A DNA stretch of 64,000 bases from Bdellovibrionales bacterium (GTDB taxonomy: Bacteria; Bdellovibrionota; Bdellovibrionia; Bdellovibrionales; JAMPXM01): assembly GCA_016713885.1 (NCBI GenBank), contig JADJOF010000004.1, positions 434,001-498,000 on the forward strand, in the 5' to 3' direction. The position numbers and the translations under genes are program-made. Of the stretch, positions 44,452 through 54,189 are shown piece after piece. How positions within the stretch are numbered: position 1 is the stretch's first letter; each line of letters opens with the position of its first letter. A model generated the notes under the pieces. That model was not told the origin of the DNA. It did no database searches and saw only the letters and a program-made list of their open reading frames with translations.

Positions 44452-46292
44452 CTATTCAACCGTGACCGACTTCGCGAGGTTCCGCGGTTGATCGACGTCG
44501 TGCCCCATCGCGTTGGCAACATGATAGGCCAGAAGCTGAACCGGAATAGATTCCAAAATCGGATTCACATTCCACTCGGCCTTCGGCAACGACAGATAGT
44601 GATCACTCACGGCCTTCAGCGCATGGTTGTCGCCGGTGCCGATCGAGATGATTCGACCACCACGAGCGCGTGCCTCTTCAAGGTTTGACAGCGTCTTCTC
44701 GTAGTTGCGATCACTCGGACAAACCATCACGATCAACATCCGTTCATCGATCAGAGCGAGAGGTCCGTGCTTCATTTCACCAGCGGCGTAACCTTCAGCA
44801 TGCATGTACGCGAGCTCTTTGAGCTTTAAAGCGCCTTCAAGCGCGATCGGATAATTAATCCCGCGGCCCATGAAGAGAATGCCCTTATAAGCCTTCAGCT
44901 TCTGTGCGGCCTCAGCAAAAAACTTGTCGTACGCGAGAACGGCCTCCATCTGCGATGGCGCAGCCAAAAGCTGCTCAAGCGCATGCTGTTCGTCTTTGAC
45001 AGAAAGTGCACCGCGAACTTGGCCGAGGTACAACGACAGCAGATTGAGAAGTGCGAGAGTCGAGACAAATGCCTTCGTCGACGCGACACCAATCTCAGGA
45101 CCCGAATTCATGTACAAGTGGCCATGGGCTTCGCGATCAATCGACGATGCCCGCACGTTGCAAATCGAAAGGGTCAATGCGCCTGCCTGCTTCGCCAAGC
45201 GAAGCGCAGCCAACGTATCGGCGGTTTCTCCCGACTGCGAAATCGTGAGAATCAATGAGCGCGGCGGAATAACCGGGTCGCGGTAGCGGAATTCACTCGC
45301 GATATCGCATTCCACCGGAATTTTCGCAAGCTGCTCGATCAAGTACTTACCGGCAAGTCCAGCGTAGTAACTTGTTCCACAGGCAATAATAAACACGCGC
45401 TCAATGCCACGAAGTTGCTCATCGCTCAAGCCCACATCGCTGAGCTTCACTCGTTTCGCCTCAAGGTCCACATGCGGCGCGCAGGCCGCAGCCACGGCGC
45501 GCGGCTGCTCGTGAATCTCTTTGAGCATAAAGTGCTTGTAACCAGCCTTTTCAACTTGATCGGCTGTCCATGTGATAGTGACGACTTCTTTTTTGATGGG
45601 AGCGCCAGCAGCCGAGAAGAACTTCACATCGTTTCCTTTGACGAAAACGATCTCGAAGTCCTCAAGGTATACCACCTTGTTCGTGTGCGAAATGATGGCC
45701 TGGACGTCGCTTGCGATCACCATCTCTTTTCGCCAACACCGACGATCAACGGCGGGCCGTTTTTGAACGCAACCATCACATCCGGCTGTTTTTCCCAAAC
45801 AGCCAAAATCGAATAGGCGCCCGTGAGCATCGGAAGCACCAGCTCAACCGCTTTAAAGAGATCACCCGTCTCTTTTACTTTTCGCGCCAGCAAATGGGCG
45901 ACCAGTTCAGAATCCGTATCGCTTGAAAATACAGCGCCCTCGCGAGCAAGATCCGCCTTGATGTCCTGATAGTTTTCGATAATGCCGTTGTGAACGAGCG
46001 AGACGCCATCGACCGTGTGCGGGTGCGCATTGCGCTCACTCGGTACTCCGTGTGTTGCCCAACGGGTATGACCAATTCCGAGGTGACCGGTGAACGAAAC
46101 CGTTTCGAGCTTCTTTGCGAGCTCACCCAGTTTTCCCTCAGCGCGGACAACTTTGAAATGCTGATCGTTTTTCGGGCCGTCGAGAATGGCAACACCGGCG
46201 CTATCGTAGCCGCGATATTCCAGACGCTTTAAGCCGCCAACAATGACATCTTTTGGATCTTTAGGGCCGTAGTAACCGACAATTCCACACAT
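44452..46292 (-). CDS. glmS: Glucosamine-6-phosphate synthase, single-base frameshift near 45728
   Basis: GlmS makes glucosamine-6-phosphate from fructose-6-phosphate and glutamine, the first step to UDP-GlcNAc. The N-terminal glutaminase (Cys1 in MCGIVGYYG, GHTRWATHG, HNGIIENY) runs from 46292 to about 45728, where the frame ends in GVGEKRW. The rest, EMVIASDVQAIISHTNKVVY and both SIS domains to LAKSVTVE, is in another frame. One extra A in the A4 run (TTTT at 45727-45730 on the plus strand) restores a normal 613-residue protein. As glmS is usually essential and no second copy is seen, an error in the sequence is likely. It follows glmU by 3 bp. Confidence 0.9.
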
Positions 46293-46295
46293 AGC

Positions 46296-47666
46296 TTAAG
46301 ATCCTTTGGGCTTCCAGCCCTCTTTGTTCACTTGCCGACCGCGCGCAACAGCCAAAGCATCGGCTGGCACATCTTCAGTAACGGTCGAGCCGCTTGCGAT
46401 TGTAGCACCAGCACCAATCGTCACTGGCGCAACAAACTGAACGTCACTGCCGACAAACACACCGTTGCCGATCGTTGTCTGATACTTCTTGCGATCCGGC
46501 GCATAGTTGCAGGTGATTGTACCGCAGCCGATATTCACGTCTTCGCCAACGATCGCATCACCCAAGTAGCTTAAGTGTCCCGCCTTGGAGCGAGCGCCAA
46601 ACTTCGTCTTCTTGAGCTCAACAAAGTTTCCGATGTGCACTTCATTGCCCACGTCACTATCGGGACGCAGACGCGCATAGGGCCCAATCTGAACCTTTGC
46701 ACCAATGACTGAATTTTCAAAATAGCAGCCGGCTTTAATGTGTGTGCTATCTCCAACGATCGACGAATAGATATGCACGCCCGGTTCTAGAACACAGTAG
46801 TTGCCGATGCGCGTGTCGCCTCGCAAGTAAACGCCCGGGTAGACCACAGTGCCGCTGCCAACATGCACATCGTCTTCAGCATAGACGGAAGCGGGATCAA
46901 TCATGACCACACCATTTTCCATCAGGCGATTGCGATTGCGCTTAAAGACGATCCGCGAAGCGCGAGCGAGCTCAGCCTGAGTGTTCACGCCAAAGGCCAC
47001 AGCCGGGCGGGTTTTAATGGCGACAACTTTATAGCCTTCCTCGATGCCGATCGAAATTATGTCGGTGAGATAATACTCGCCCTTCGCATTGTTCGGCTTC
47101 ACCTTGTCGAGAAGCTTGGTTAGCACGTCCGCTTTTGCGACATACGCGCCGCTATTGATCTCGCGAATTTTCAAGGTATCTGGACCGGCATCACTCGCCT
47201 CAACGATGGCACGCAGCTCACCCTTCTGACGAACGATGCGGCCAAGCGAACCTGGATTTTTCAAATCCGCCGTCACCACCGCGATATCAGCCTTCAACTC
47301 GTTGAACTCTGCCAGCACCGTTTGCATATCCGCGACTTCGATGAGCGGCACATCGCCACTGAGAATCATCACGGTGCCATCAAGCGACGCAGGGTCGGCG
47401 GCTCTAACCGCGTCCGCAGTTCCACGCTGTTCTTTTTGTGAGTACGCCACTGCCCCCATCGGCTCGACAACTCGACGAACAAGCGCCTCGCCATGCCCAA
47501 CAACCACTCGACGCTGGACGGCGCCGAGTGCCTTTGCCACGTCCAGGACCCGCTTGACCATCGGCTGTCCAACAACAGGATGCAGCACTTTGGGAAGCGG
47601 TGACTTCATGCGCGTGCCTTTACCGGCCGCCAAAACTATAACTGAGAGCGAATTCGTATCTTTCAT
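46296..47666 (-). CDS. glmU: Bifunctional UDP-N-acetylglucosamine pyrophosphorylase / glucosamine-1-phosphate N-acetyltransferase
   Basis: The 456-residue enzyme carries out the last two steps to UDP-GlcNAc. The N-terminal uridylyltransferase opens LAAGKGTRMKSPLPKVLHP near residue 12, and the C-terminal left-handed beta-helix has hexapeptide repeats and GAKVQIGPYARLRPDSDVG, followed by KAGHLSYLGDAIVGEDVNIG. Length is typical. It forms an operon with glmS, giving a compact amino-sugar module for peptidoglycan and lipopolysaccharide. A short 40-bp gap separates it from the divergent M14 gene. Confidence 0.97.
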   Translation of the reverse strand: MKDTNSLSVIVLAAGKGTRMKSPLPKVLHPVVGQPMVKRVLDVAKALGAVQRRVVVGHGEALVRRVVEPMGAVAYSQKEQRGTADAVRAADPASLDGTVMILSGDVPLIEVADMQTVLAEFNELKADIAVVTADLKNPGSLGRIVRQKGELRAIVEASDAGPDTLKIREINSGAYVAKADVLTKLLDKVKPNNAKGEYYLTDIISIGIEEGYKVVAIKTRPAVAFGVNTQAELARASRIVFKRNRNRLMENGVVMIDPASVYAEDDVHVGSGTVVYPGVYLRGDTRIGNYCVLEPGVHIYSSIVGDSTHIKAGCYFENSVIGAKVQIGPYARLRPDSDVGNEVHIGNFVELKKTKFGARSKAGHLSYLGDAIVGEDVNIGCGTITCNYAPDRKKYQTTIGNGVFVGSDVQFVAPVTIGAGATIASGSTVTEDVPADALAVARGRQVNKEGWKPKGS

Positions 47667-47706
47667 GTCTGGTTGAAACTATCTGGGCCTCGACAAGGGG
47701 GTCAAG

Positions 47707-48497
47707 TTGGCCAAAAATGAAAACGCGGTCAGTGCATTTCTGGGCGCCGTTTATGGGGGTTTTTTGGCCACACCGACAAGACTTGAATGTTGGAAAAAAA
47801 CAGCGAGCGGAACCCCAATTTCGCTCGCAAGCTCCGAGCCGCTCAGTGAGCTCAAAGGGAAGCGCCCAATTCTCCTCTTTGGCGGCGTTCATGGCGACGA
47901 ACCCGAAGGTGTTCGGCTTGCAGAAGAAACTTTGCGCTCACTTTTGATTTGGACACGGGACGGCATTCCTCTGGCACCGTGGATCGTCATCACCTGCCTC
48001 AACGTCGATGGCTACAAAGCCAATACCCGAGTGAATGCTCGAGGCGTCGACCTGAATCGCAATTATCCGTCAAAAGACTGGTCGTCGAAGGCCGATGCCC
48101 CCGCTACTCACCAGGCCCAAGCGCCGGCAGCGAACCCGAAGTGCAAGGCATCGTTGAGCTGATTGAGACTTTTCAGCCGCGACTGCTGATTCACTGCCAC
48201 TCGTGGGAGCCGTGCGTGGTTGCGACTGGGCCGTATGCACAAAACGATGGCGTGCGCCTTTCGCAATCCAGCGGCTACAAGCTCGTTCCTGAAATTGGCT
48301 ACCCAACGCCGGGTTCGCTCAGTCGTTACGGGTGGCACGATAAAAAACTTCCGGTGATTTGCATTGAAGAGAGAGACGGCTTGAAAGACCTCTCCAGCAT
48401 CTGGCCGCGGTTTGACATTGGAATGCGCGAAGTCTTCGCCGACCTCAGCATGCGCGATCGGTCAGCGAATTCGAGTCCGACGGAGAACGAAAAATGA
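47707..48497 (+). CDS. M14-family zinc carboxypeptidase/amidase (MpaA-like), single-base frameshift near 48100
   Basis: The N-terminal part has the first zinc ligands in GGVHGDEPEG (HxxE) and the substrate-binding NVDGYKANTRVNARGVDLNR motif. The rest, with the third ligand in LIHCHSWEP and catalytic glutamate in ICIEERDGL, lies in another frame. Adding one C to the C5 run at 48098-48102 joins them into 263 residues. MpaA-like enzymes cut the gamma-D-Glu-diaminopimelate bond of murein peptides; succinylglutamate desuccinylases share the fold. The start TTG at 47707 is uncertain. The stop overlaps the HAD gene (ATGA). Confidence 0.75.
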
Positions 48498-49222
48498 AGC
48501 CGCTCTACGAGCATATCGTCTTCGACCTCGACGATACACTTCTCGATACGAGCGGAACACTTGTGCCCATCGCCGTTCGGCGCGCCTGCCTTGCGATGAT
48601 CGATGCAGGTCTTCCGATGACCATCGACACAGCCCTTCAACGCCGAAACGAACTCCGACGTCGCAATCCGCGCCTCGACGCCTGGACAGAACTGGAACAG
48701 GCGGCACCCGAGCCTCATCGCGCACGCATTGCCGAGGTTGGAAGCGGCGCCTTCTATCGCTACAACATCGACGAGCTTCCTGCGTCAGCTTTTCGGCCCC
48801 AGGAAGGTGCGCTTGAACTCCTCCAATTTGCATCCCGGTGCTCGAAACTTCACCTGGTCTCTGCCGGTGACGAACAGACGCAGCGAAAGAAAATTGAACG
48901 ACTGGCAATAGGAAAATTCTTTGCATCCATTCATCTGGTTGCGCCTGGGCCTGGCCACAAGCACGGTGCCTTCGCCAAAATCGCCGAGAACTTCCGCACA
49001 TCACCAGGTGAGCGATTTGTTTCAGTCGGCAATCGCGTCGACACTGATCTTGGAGAGGCCAAAACGCTGGGCTGGAATACCGTTTGGATCCGCGCGGGCG
49101 AGCACGTGAGTATACTTCCCCAAGCGAGCCACGAGATTCCCGATTTTGAAGCAGGCTCACCAATGGTGCTCTTGCGCCTTTGGGAACAGCAGTTTCCAGC
49201 AGTGAAGGATCCCAACGTATGA
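48494..49222 (+). CDS. HAD-superfamily hydrolase
   Basis: The 242-residue protein has HAD motif I FDLDDTLLDT near residue 10, motif II serine in LVSAGDEQ, the lysine-containing KHGAF region, and motif IV VSVGNRVDTDLGEAKTLG. This fits a cytosolic phosphatase of the haloacid dehalogenase class with a helical cap. No substrate can be named. It is translationally coupled on both sides (ATGA), between a peptidase and a histidine-kinase-like gene. Confidence 0.85.
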   Translation: MKPLYEHIVFDLDDTLLDTSGTLVPIAVRRACLAMIDAGLPMTIDTALQRRNELRRRNPRLDAWTELEQAAPEPHRARIAEVGSGAFYRYNIDELPASAFRPQEGALELLQFASRCSKLHLVSAGDEQTQRKKIERLAIGKFFASIHLVAPGPGHKHGAFAKIAENFRTSPGERFVSVGNRVDTDLGEAKTLGWNTVWIRAGEHVSILPQASHEIPDFEAGSPMVLLRLWEQQFPAVKDPNV

Positions 49223-51153
49223 GCTCATCGATCGTCATCGTTTGCCACCAAGAGGCAGAGGCAAACGATCTCCGTCGCCGTGCGCTTGCCGATCGTATCG
49301 GCGCGACGATGATCGAAACCTGGCCTGAAAACAAAACGGGGATCGACGTTCTGATTGTTGATCTTGCACATTCCAAGACCGCGCAGCTCGGCGAGCAGCT
49401 GCGCCAAATGAGCGCGGCCTCTCCGACCGCTCGCGCTCTTTTAGTGGGGCACTCACAAACGCCCGTTCTTGAACTCTTGGCTTCAACCACTTTGGGCACG
49501 CCGATCCTGGGCTGGATCGAAAGCTTTGAAAGTGAAACGTTCGAAGCCAAGGTCCTCTCAGCGCTTTCAGAATCCCGCGAACTCAAGCAGGCCGCGGAGT
49601 CCCTCACTCTCTATCATCAGCATAACGAAAACCTACAGCGCCTCTCAACCGAGCTCGAGGAACGTATCGAAGCACGAAGGGCCGAGCTTGCCGAGAGCAC
49701 GCTGCGACTGCAGCAGAGCCAACGTCGAAACGATGTTTTGCACCGAGCCCTCAACGCCGTCCACCTCAGTCAGAGCATTGCCGAAATTGAAAAGCGCCTC
49801 GGCAAGGTCCTTCAATCACCACTAGACGCCCCAAGTGTCGACTGGGTGAAGATTGCTTTCGCCTCTCTCAGTCAGCTCGAAGCGGCTCCGATAAACCCGA
49901 AGGCCAGTTCCGCACTCGCCGTTCCCATTGAACATATCGGACACGTGTATTTTGGCCGTTCGCCCGATAAACCGTTCCGTGCCGAAGATCGCACATTTCT
50001 GACACCGATTGCCGAAGCGGTTTCGCTCGCCGTGACCCGATTGCAGACAATTGAACGCATGGATCTTGTGCGACGCGAGTGGGAAGAAACGTTCAACTCC
50101 ATCTCTGACCCGGTCGCTGTGATTGACGACCAGCTCAACGTCGTCCGCGGCAATCGTGCGCTTATTCGCGACCGGCGACCAGAATCCATCATCGGCAAGC
50201 CCTGCTACAGCGTCGTCTTTGGCCGCAGCAAACCCTGCCCATCTTGCCCAGTTGTTAAAATGAAGGAGGCTCATCGCGGCCGCATTCCAGAATCAATCGC
50301 GCCGCAGGTGTTTAGAATGGAACAGCAGCCCGACAGCAGCGCCTCTCCGGTTTTTGAAGTCTCCTCGCGCCCCATTCGTTCGAGCGACCCGCTCGAACCG
50401 ACACTCCTGGTTCACCTCTATCGCGACGACACGACGGCCTCTCGTTTCGAAAAACGCATCACCGAATCGGCGCAGATGGCTGAACTTGGCACCATTGGTT
50501 CAAGCATTGCACATCAACTCAATAATCCAATCGGCGGCATGCTTTCACTCATCCAACTCCTACTGATGGATCTCGACGGCAAACCCGAAGGCTTTAGCGG
50601 CGCTCATGAACTGCGCGATGAACTGCGCGAAATGGAAGCGGGCACCCGGCGCTGTGCGCAGATCGTGCGCGATCTTTTGGGCTTCACTCGGCGCGGTGTT
50701 GAAGACGCCCCCGGGGAGCACGACCTCTACGACGTTGTCCAACAAGCCGTTAAAATCACCGAGCTACAAACTCGCTCGCGCGGGCTGCGCTTTGAGATCA
50801 TCACGAAGCCCGGCTTTGATCCCGCGACCGGCGCGATTTTGGTCCTTCGCCGTTTTAATCTCCTCGCGCAAGCGATTCGCGCCGTCCTGCTTGCCATGAT
50901 TTCTGAGAACCTTCGCGATCACGTTCTCACGATTAACCTCGACCAGAACGCTGAACGCGACAGAGCCATCATCACGGTCCAATGCGCCGGCGGTGACCAA
51001 AATCCAGACCTCACAATTGCCCGAGAAATTATTGCAGAGCACGGCGGCTCCCTCGAGCTTTTAAGTCACCCTGGCGTGAACGAGGCCAAAGACCAACCAG
51101 TCCAAGAGGCTAGATTTGAGCTCTTGGCCAAATCTTTGACGACGAAAATTTGA
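49219..51153 (+). CDS. Histidine-kinase-like protein with GAF, PAS and a degenerate ATPase domain
   Basis: The ATG at 49219 overlaps the HAD stop and gives 644 residues. The order is a receiver-like domain without a clear phosphoacceptor (1-120), a coiled coil (about 130-190), GAF-like (190-290), a PAS domain with a cysteine cluster (SKPCPSCPV, near 335), and HisKA with His432 (GSSIAHQLNNPIGG). In the C-terminal ATPase domain the N-box reads LLAQAIRAVLLAM, without the usual asparagine. The D-G box is AGGDQNPD, and the segment holding the F- and G2-boxes is missing before IAEHGGSLEL. Kinase activity is doubtful; a phosphatase or scaffold role for the sigma-54 regulator downstream is possible. 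Confidence 0.75.
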   Translation: MSSSIVIVCHQEAEANDLRRRALADRIGATMIETWPENKTGIDVLIVDLAHSKTAQLGEQLRQMSAASPTARALLVGHSQTPVLELLASTTLGTPILGWIESFESETFEAKVLSALSESRELKQAAESLTLYHQHNENLQRLSTELEERIEARRAELAESTLRLQQSQRRNDVLHRALNAVHLSQSIAEIEKRLGKVLQSPLDAPSVDWVKIAFASLSQLEAAPINPKASSALAVPIEHIGHVYFGRSPDKPFRAEDRTFLTPIAEAVSLAVTRLQTIERMDLVRREWEETFNSISDPVAVIDDQLNVVRGNRALIRDRRPESIIGKPCYSVVFGRSKPCPSCPVVKMKEAHRGRIPESIAPQVFRMEQQPDSSASPVFEVSSRPIRSSDPLEPTLLVHLYRDDTTASRFEKRITESAQMAELGTIGSSIAHQLNNPIGGMLSLIQLLLMDLDGKPEGFSGAHELRDELREMEAGTRRCAQIVRDLLGFTRRGVEDAPGEHDLYDVVQQAVKITELQTRSRGLRFEIITKPGFDPATGAILVLRRFNLLAQAIRAVLLAMISENLRDHVLTINLDQNAERDRAIITVQCAGGDQNPDLTIAREIIAEHGGSLELLSHPGVNEAKDQPVQEARFELLAKSLTTKI

Positions 51154-51220
51154 CAGTCAGAACGTCTAATCCGTAGCATGAATACAGAGGACGAAATTCC
51201 TCGAGTGTCGTGAAAGACCT

Positions 51221-51265
51221 GTCTGGAGCGGATTTCCAGACCGGTCAATCTCAGCACCGGGTGCT
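51221..51265 (+). repeat. Two small hairpins upstream of the sigma-54 regulator gene
   Basis: GTCTGGA-7-TCCAGAC (51221-51241) and AGCACC-G-GGTGCT (51253-51265, followed by TTCT) lie in the 192-bp gap before the regulator gene. Either may end the upstream operon or bind a regulator. A TACAAT at 51300-51305 is a possible -10 box; no -24/-12 promoter was found. Confidence 0.35.
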
Positions 51266-51345
51266 TTCTAGACTAGACGGCATCTGCGCTCCGCTACCGG
51301 TACAATAGTTTGTACGACAAATTACGACGAAAGGACTCCGTCGCG

Positions 51346-52917
51346 ATGTCGAATCAGTCTGCTGGCTTTGGCTCTTCTGGTCGCCTCACATTCGACCCCA
51401 CTCAAGACTCAATGAGCGGTGTCATCTCAAACAATGCAAAACTCACGCGACCAGGTGGCAAACCACTGCGTGCGATCGTTGTCGACGATGAGTCATCGCT
51501 GCGAACCGCGCTTTTCCGCGTTCTTGAACGGCAGGGCTTTCAGGTCGTCACTTCGAGTTCAAAACGCGAAGCCGAGGGACTTGTCGCCGGCGTCGCCACT
51601 GAAAATGCCTTTGATCTCGCTCTGGTCGATGTTCGTCTCCCCGATGGCGATGGCCTTGAACTGATGTCAAAAATTCGCCAGACGCATCCTGGCTGTGAGG
51701 TCATCGTCTTGACCGGACACGGCTCGATCGAGATGGCCGTTAAAGCAACACAACTTGGAGCCTTTCACTTCATCACCAAGCCCTTCAATATGGAGGAGCT
51801 GGTTTCAATTATAGAAAAGGCCATCGCACATAAAACACTGCAGGCTGAAAACCTGCACCTGCGCTCAGCGCTCTCAAAACGCTATCGCTTCGAAAATATC
51901 GTCGGCTCCTCCGATGAGATTCGTCACGTCCTCGGAATGGTCGAACGCGTTGCCGATTCTGACTCCACAGTTCTGATCAGCGGCGAAAGTGGTACCGGCA
52001 AAGAGCTTGTTGCCAAGGCGATTCACTACAATTCTCCACGCGCCAATCGTCCTTTTATTCCGGTCAACTGCGGCGCCATTCCCGGCGAACTCCTCGAGAG
52101 CGAACTCTTTGGTCACATCAAGGGCGCGTTCACTGGAGCCATCGCAACACGCCAAGGGCGCTTTGAACTCGCCAACGGTGGAACTATTTTTCTCGACGAA
52201 ATCGGCGAGCTACCACTCAACCTTCAGGTGAAACTCTTGCGTGTTCTACAAGAGCGCCGCTTCGAACCCGTTGGCAGTGCTAAAACTCAAGAGGCCGATG
52301 TTCGCGTTATTGCAGCGACAAATGTCGACCTCGCCAAAGCGGTACAAAAGGGTCAGTTCCGCGAAGATCTTTTCTATCGCCTCAACGTCATTCCAATACG
52401 TCTACCTTCGCTGAAAGAGCGTCGAAGCGATATCCCACTTCTACTTCATCACTTTATGGAGATCGCCAACGGCAAAGCGGTTGAACGCGCCGGGACATCC
52501 CGTAAACCACGCCTCCTCACAGGGTTTTCCACCGAGGCCATTGAGTCGCTGGTGCATCACCCCTGGCCCGGAAACATCCGCGAACTCGAAAACTTGGTTG
52601 AACGTTTGGCCGTCCTCAAAGGCGAAGGTCTCATTGAGCTGAATGACCTTCCGGAACACTACCGCAACTCACCCAGCCGAAGCTTTGATCACAGCCTGTC
52701 GCCACTGATGAATGGCGAAGCACTTCAAGCGACAGAAAACGGACTCGACTTCAACTCGGCCGTTGATGCCTATGAAAACACCTTGATTCTGCAGGCCCTT
52801 GAAAAGACCGGATGGAATCGCAACCAAGCAGCTGCTCTCCTTAAACTCAATCGCACCACATTGGTTGAGAAAATTAAAAAGAAAGGACTGCGGCCGCCTC
52901 CTGGCGCCGAAGTTTAA
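51346..52917 (+). CDS. Sigma-54-dependent response regulator (NtrC family)
   Basis: The 523-residue protein, from ATG 51346, has an N-terminal receiver with phosphoacceptor Asp in LALVDVRLPDGDG, then FITKPF. An AAA+ domain follows with Walker A GESGTGKE, the sigma-54-contacting GAFTGA loop, and Walker B GTIFLDEIGE. A Fis-type helix-turn-helix ends it (GWNRNQAAALLKLNRTTLVE). It should activate RpoN promoters when phosphorylated. Its neighbour kinase-like protein is the natural partner but has a damaged ATPase domain. Target genes are unknown. Confidence 0.93.
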   Translation: MSNQSAGFGSSGRLTFDPTQDSMSGVISNNAKLTRPGGKPLRAIVVDDESSLRTALFRVLERQGFQVVTSSSKREAEGLVAGVATENAFDLALVDVRLPDGDGLELMSKIRQTHPGCEVIVLTGHGSIEMAVKATQLGAFHFITKPFNMEELVSIIEKAIAHKTLQAENLHLRSALSKRYRFENIVGSSDEIRHVLGMVERVADSDSTVLISGESGTGKELVAKAIHYNSPRANRPFIPVNCGAIPGELLESELFGHIKGAFTGAIATRQGRFELANGGTIFLDEIGELPLNLQVKLLRVLQERRFEPVGSAKTQEADVRVIAATNVDLAKAVQKGQFREDLFYRLNVIPIRLPSLKERRSDIPLLLHHFMEIANGKAVERAGTSRKPRLLTGFSTEAIESLVHHPWPGNIRELENLVERLAVLKGEGLIELNDLPEHYRNSPSRSFDHSLSPLMNGEALQATENGLDFNSAVDAYENTLILQALEKTGWNRNQAAALLKLNRTTLVEKIKKKGLRPPPGAEV

Positions 52918-52922
52918 CCTTT

Positions 52923-53399
52923 TTGAGCAACAATTCTGATTTTAAAATCGAGACGACTTCCTTCGAAGTCGTTTCGTCTATCTGGGCCACACAGCTCTGG
53001 CCCGGCCGCCGCTCGCCGATTGAACCAAATAGCGCGATGTGCTGGCTGAGTGGCCACGATATGAGCCTCATGCGAGCGCCCGCTCACTTTTGGATTGCTC
53101 GCACCCCAGAGCACATCCTTGGTGTCCTCAGCGGACATTTTGGCGGGATCATGGATAACCAGCGCAGCTATCGAACGAGAGGGCTCTGGGTTTCAACAGT
53201 CGCTCGACGACATGGAATGGCCCGAGCGCTGATGAACGCCGCCACCATTCAGGCGAAGAAGGAAAATTGCACTCTCATCTGGACGTTTCCGCGCAAAAGC
53301 TCAATCTCTTTCTACGAGTCAGTCGGCTTTCAACGCGTTGGCGAGTGGGTCGACAGCGGCGAGTTTGGTCCCAATATCTACGCTCTCAAAACTATTTAA
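52923..53399 (+). CDS. GNAT-family N-acetyltransferase
   Basis: The 158-residue protein starts at a TTG (52923) five bases after the regulator stop, with no clear Shine-Dalgarno; the exact start is open. The acetyl-CoA motif reads GLWVSTVARRHGMARALMNA (R/QxxGxA as RRHGMA), followed by FPRKSSISFYESVGFQRVGEW, the C-terminal GNAT signature. Substrate unknown. The 3' end overlaps the convergent methyltransferase gene by 8 bp. Confidence 0.8.
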   Translation: MSNNSDFKIETTSFEVVSSIWATQLWPGRRSPIEPNSAMCWLSGHDMSLMRAPAHFWIARTPEHILGVLSGHFGGIMDNQRSYRTRGLWVSTVARRHGMARALMNAATIQAKKENCTLIWTFPRKSSISFYESVGFQRVGEWVDSGEFGPNIYALKTI

Positions 53400-54075
53400 C
53401 GCCAATGATCATGTAGCGATCAAATGACCACGCCCCATAGTCAAAATGAAGCGAGCCTGAAAACCAATTCTCAGCCAGCGGGAATCTCGCCTGCATCTGC
53501 GACTCATTTTGAATCTGCGCCTCGGCACCGTCATGTGGGAAGTTTGCACCTTGAAACGCAATCACCGTTCCAACGGGAATTCGCTCAAACCACTCATTCG
53601 AAGTGAAGTGTTCAACCGACGTGTTGATGATGAGATCCGGAGGAGCACCGTACTCTGCGCCCGGCTCGAGCGGATCGAGCTGGTTGCAGTCCGCGGTAAA
53701 AGCACGAAAGTGCCACTCTCGCCAAACCCAGTTCTCACAAAGTGCATTGGCCGCATCCGTGGCGCTTTTATCCAAATCAAAGCTTCGAATACTGGCGAGC
53801 GGCACCGCCGCCTCCGTACCAACGCGACAGAGCAGCATGAAGCCCATGACACCTTGCCATCCGCCATAGATCCAAACCGTGATCGGCACACGACTCGGAC
53901 GATAGTTTAAAAGTAAACGCTCCAACACTTGAATCAGCCAGAGCTTCGAACCAACCTGGCCGCTCGACATCGCGTCTTTCGCCAAACCTAGCGTATCACT
54001 TTGAGACAAATGAGCCTCCCTACAGACACTTAAAACCACGCCCTCAAAATGCGCAAATCTAAACAGACTGTACAA
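53392..54075 (-). CDS. Putative SAM-dependent methyltransferase
   Basis: The 227-residue reading frame begins at a TTG; an ATG at 53970 would give a shorter protein of about 192 residues. ITVWIYGGWQGVMGFMLL resembles motif I of class I methyltransferases, with IRSFDLDKSATDAANAL as the acidic motif II loop and DLIINTSVEHF in the place of motif IV. The family was identified only by these patterns. It sits divergent to the gene at 54190 and has no clear pathway link. Confidence 0.6.
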   Translation of the reverse strand: MYSLFRFAHFEGVVLSVCREAHLSQSDTLGLAKDAMSSGQVGSKLWLIQVLERLLLNYRPSRVPITVWIYGGWQGVMGFMLLCRVGTEAAVPLASIRSFDLDKSATDAANALCENWVWREWHFRAFTADCNQLDPLEPGAEYGAPPDLIINTSVEHFTSNEWFERIPVGTVIAFQGANFPHDGAEAQIQNESQMQARFPLAENWFSGSLHFDYGAWSFDRYMIIGVK

Positions 54076-54189
54076 AGTCTATCCAGCTGTCAGTTTCTAC
54101 GACTTTGTTCTCCTTTCGACACCATCTCCGCCGCAAAAAGGCCTCGCCGTGCCCATTTGAATGGCTCGGGCTTTGCTCTCTTAAACCCT

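Noticed and set aside
48462..49607. 381-codon minus-strand open frame opposite the HAD and kinase-like genes
   Set aside because: It spans two well-supported plus-strand genes and its translation is arginine/serine-rich without motifs.
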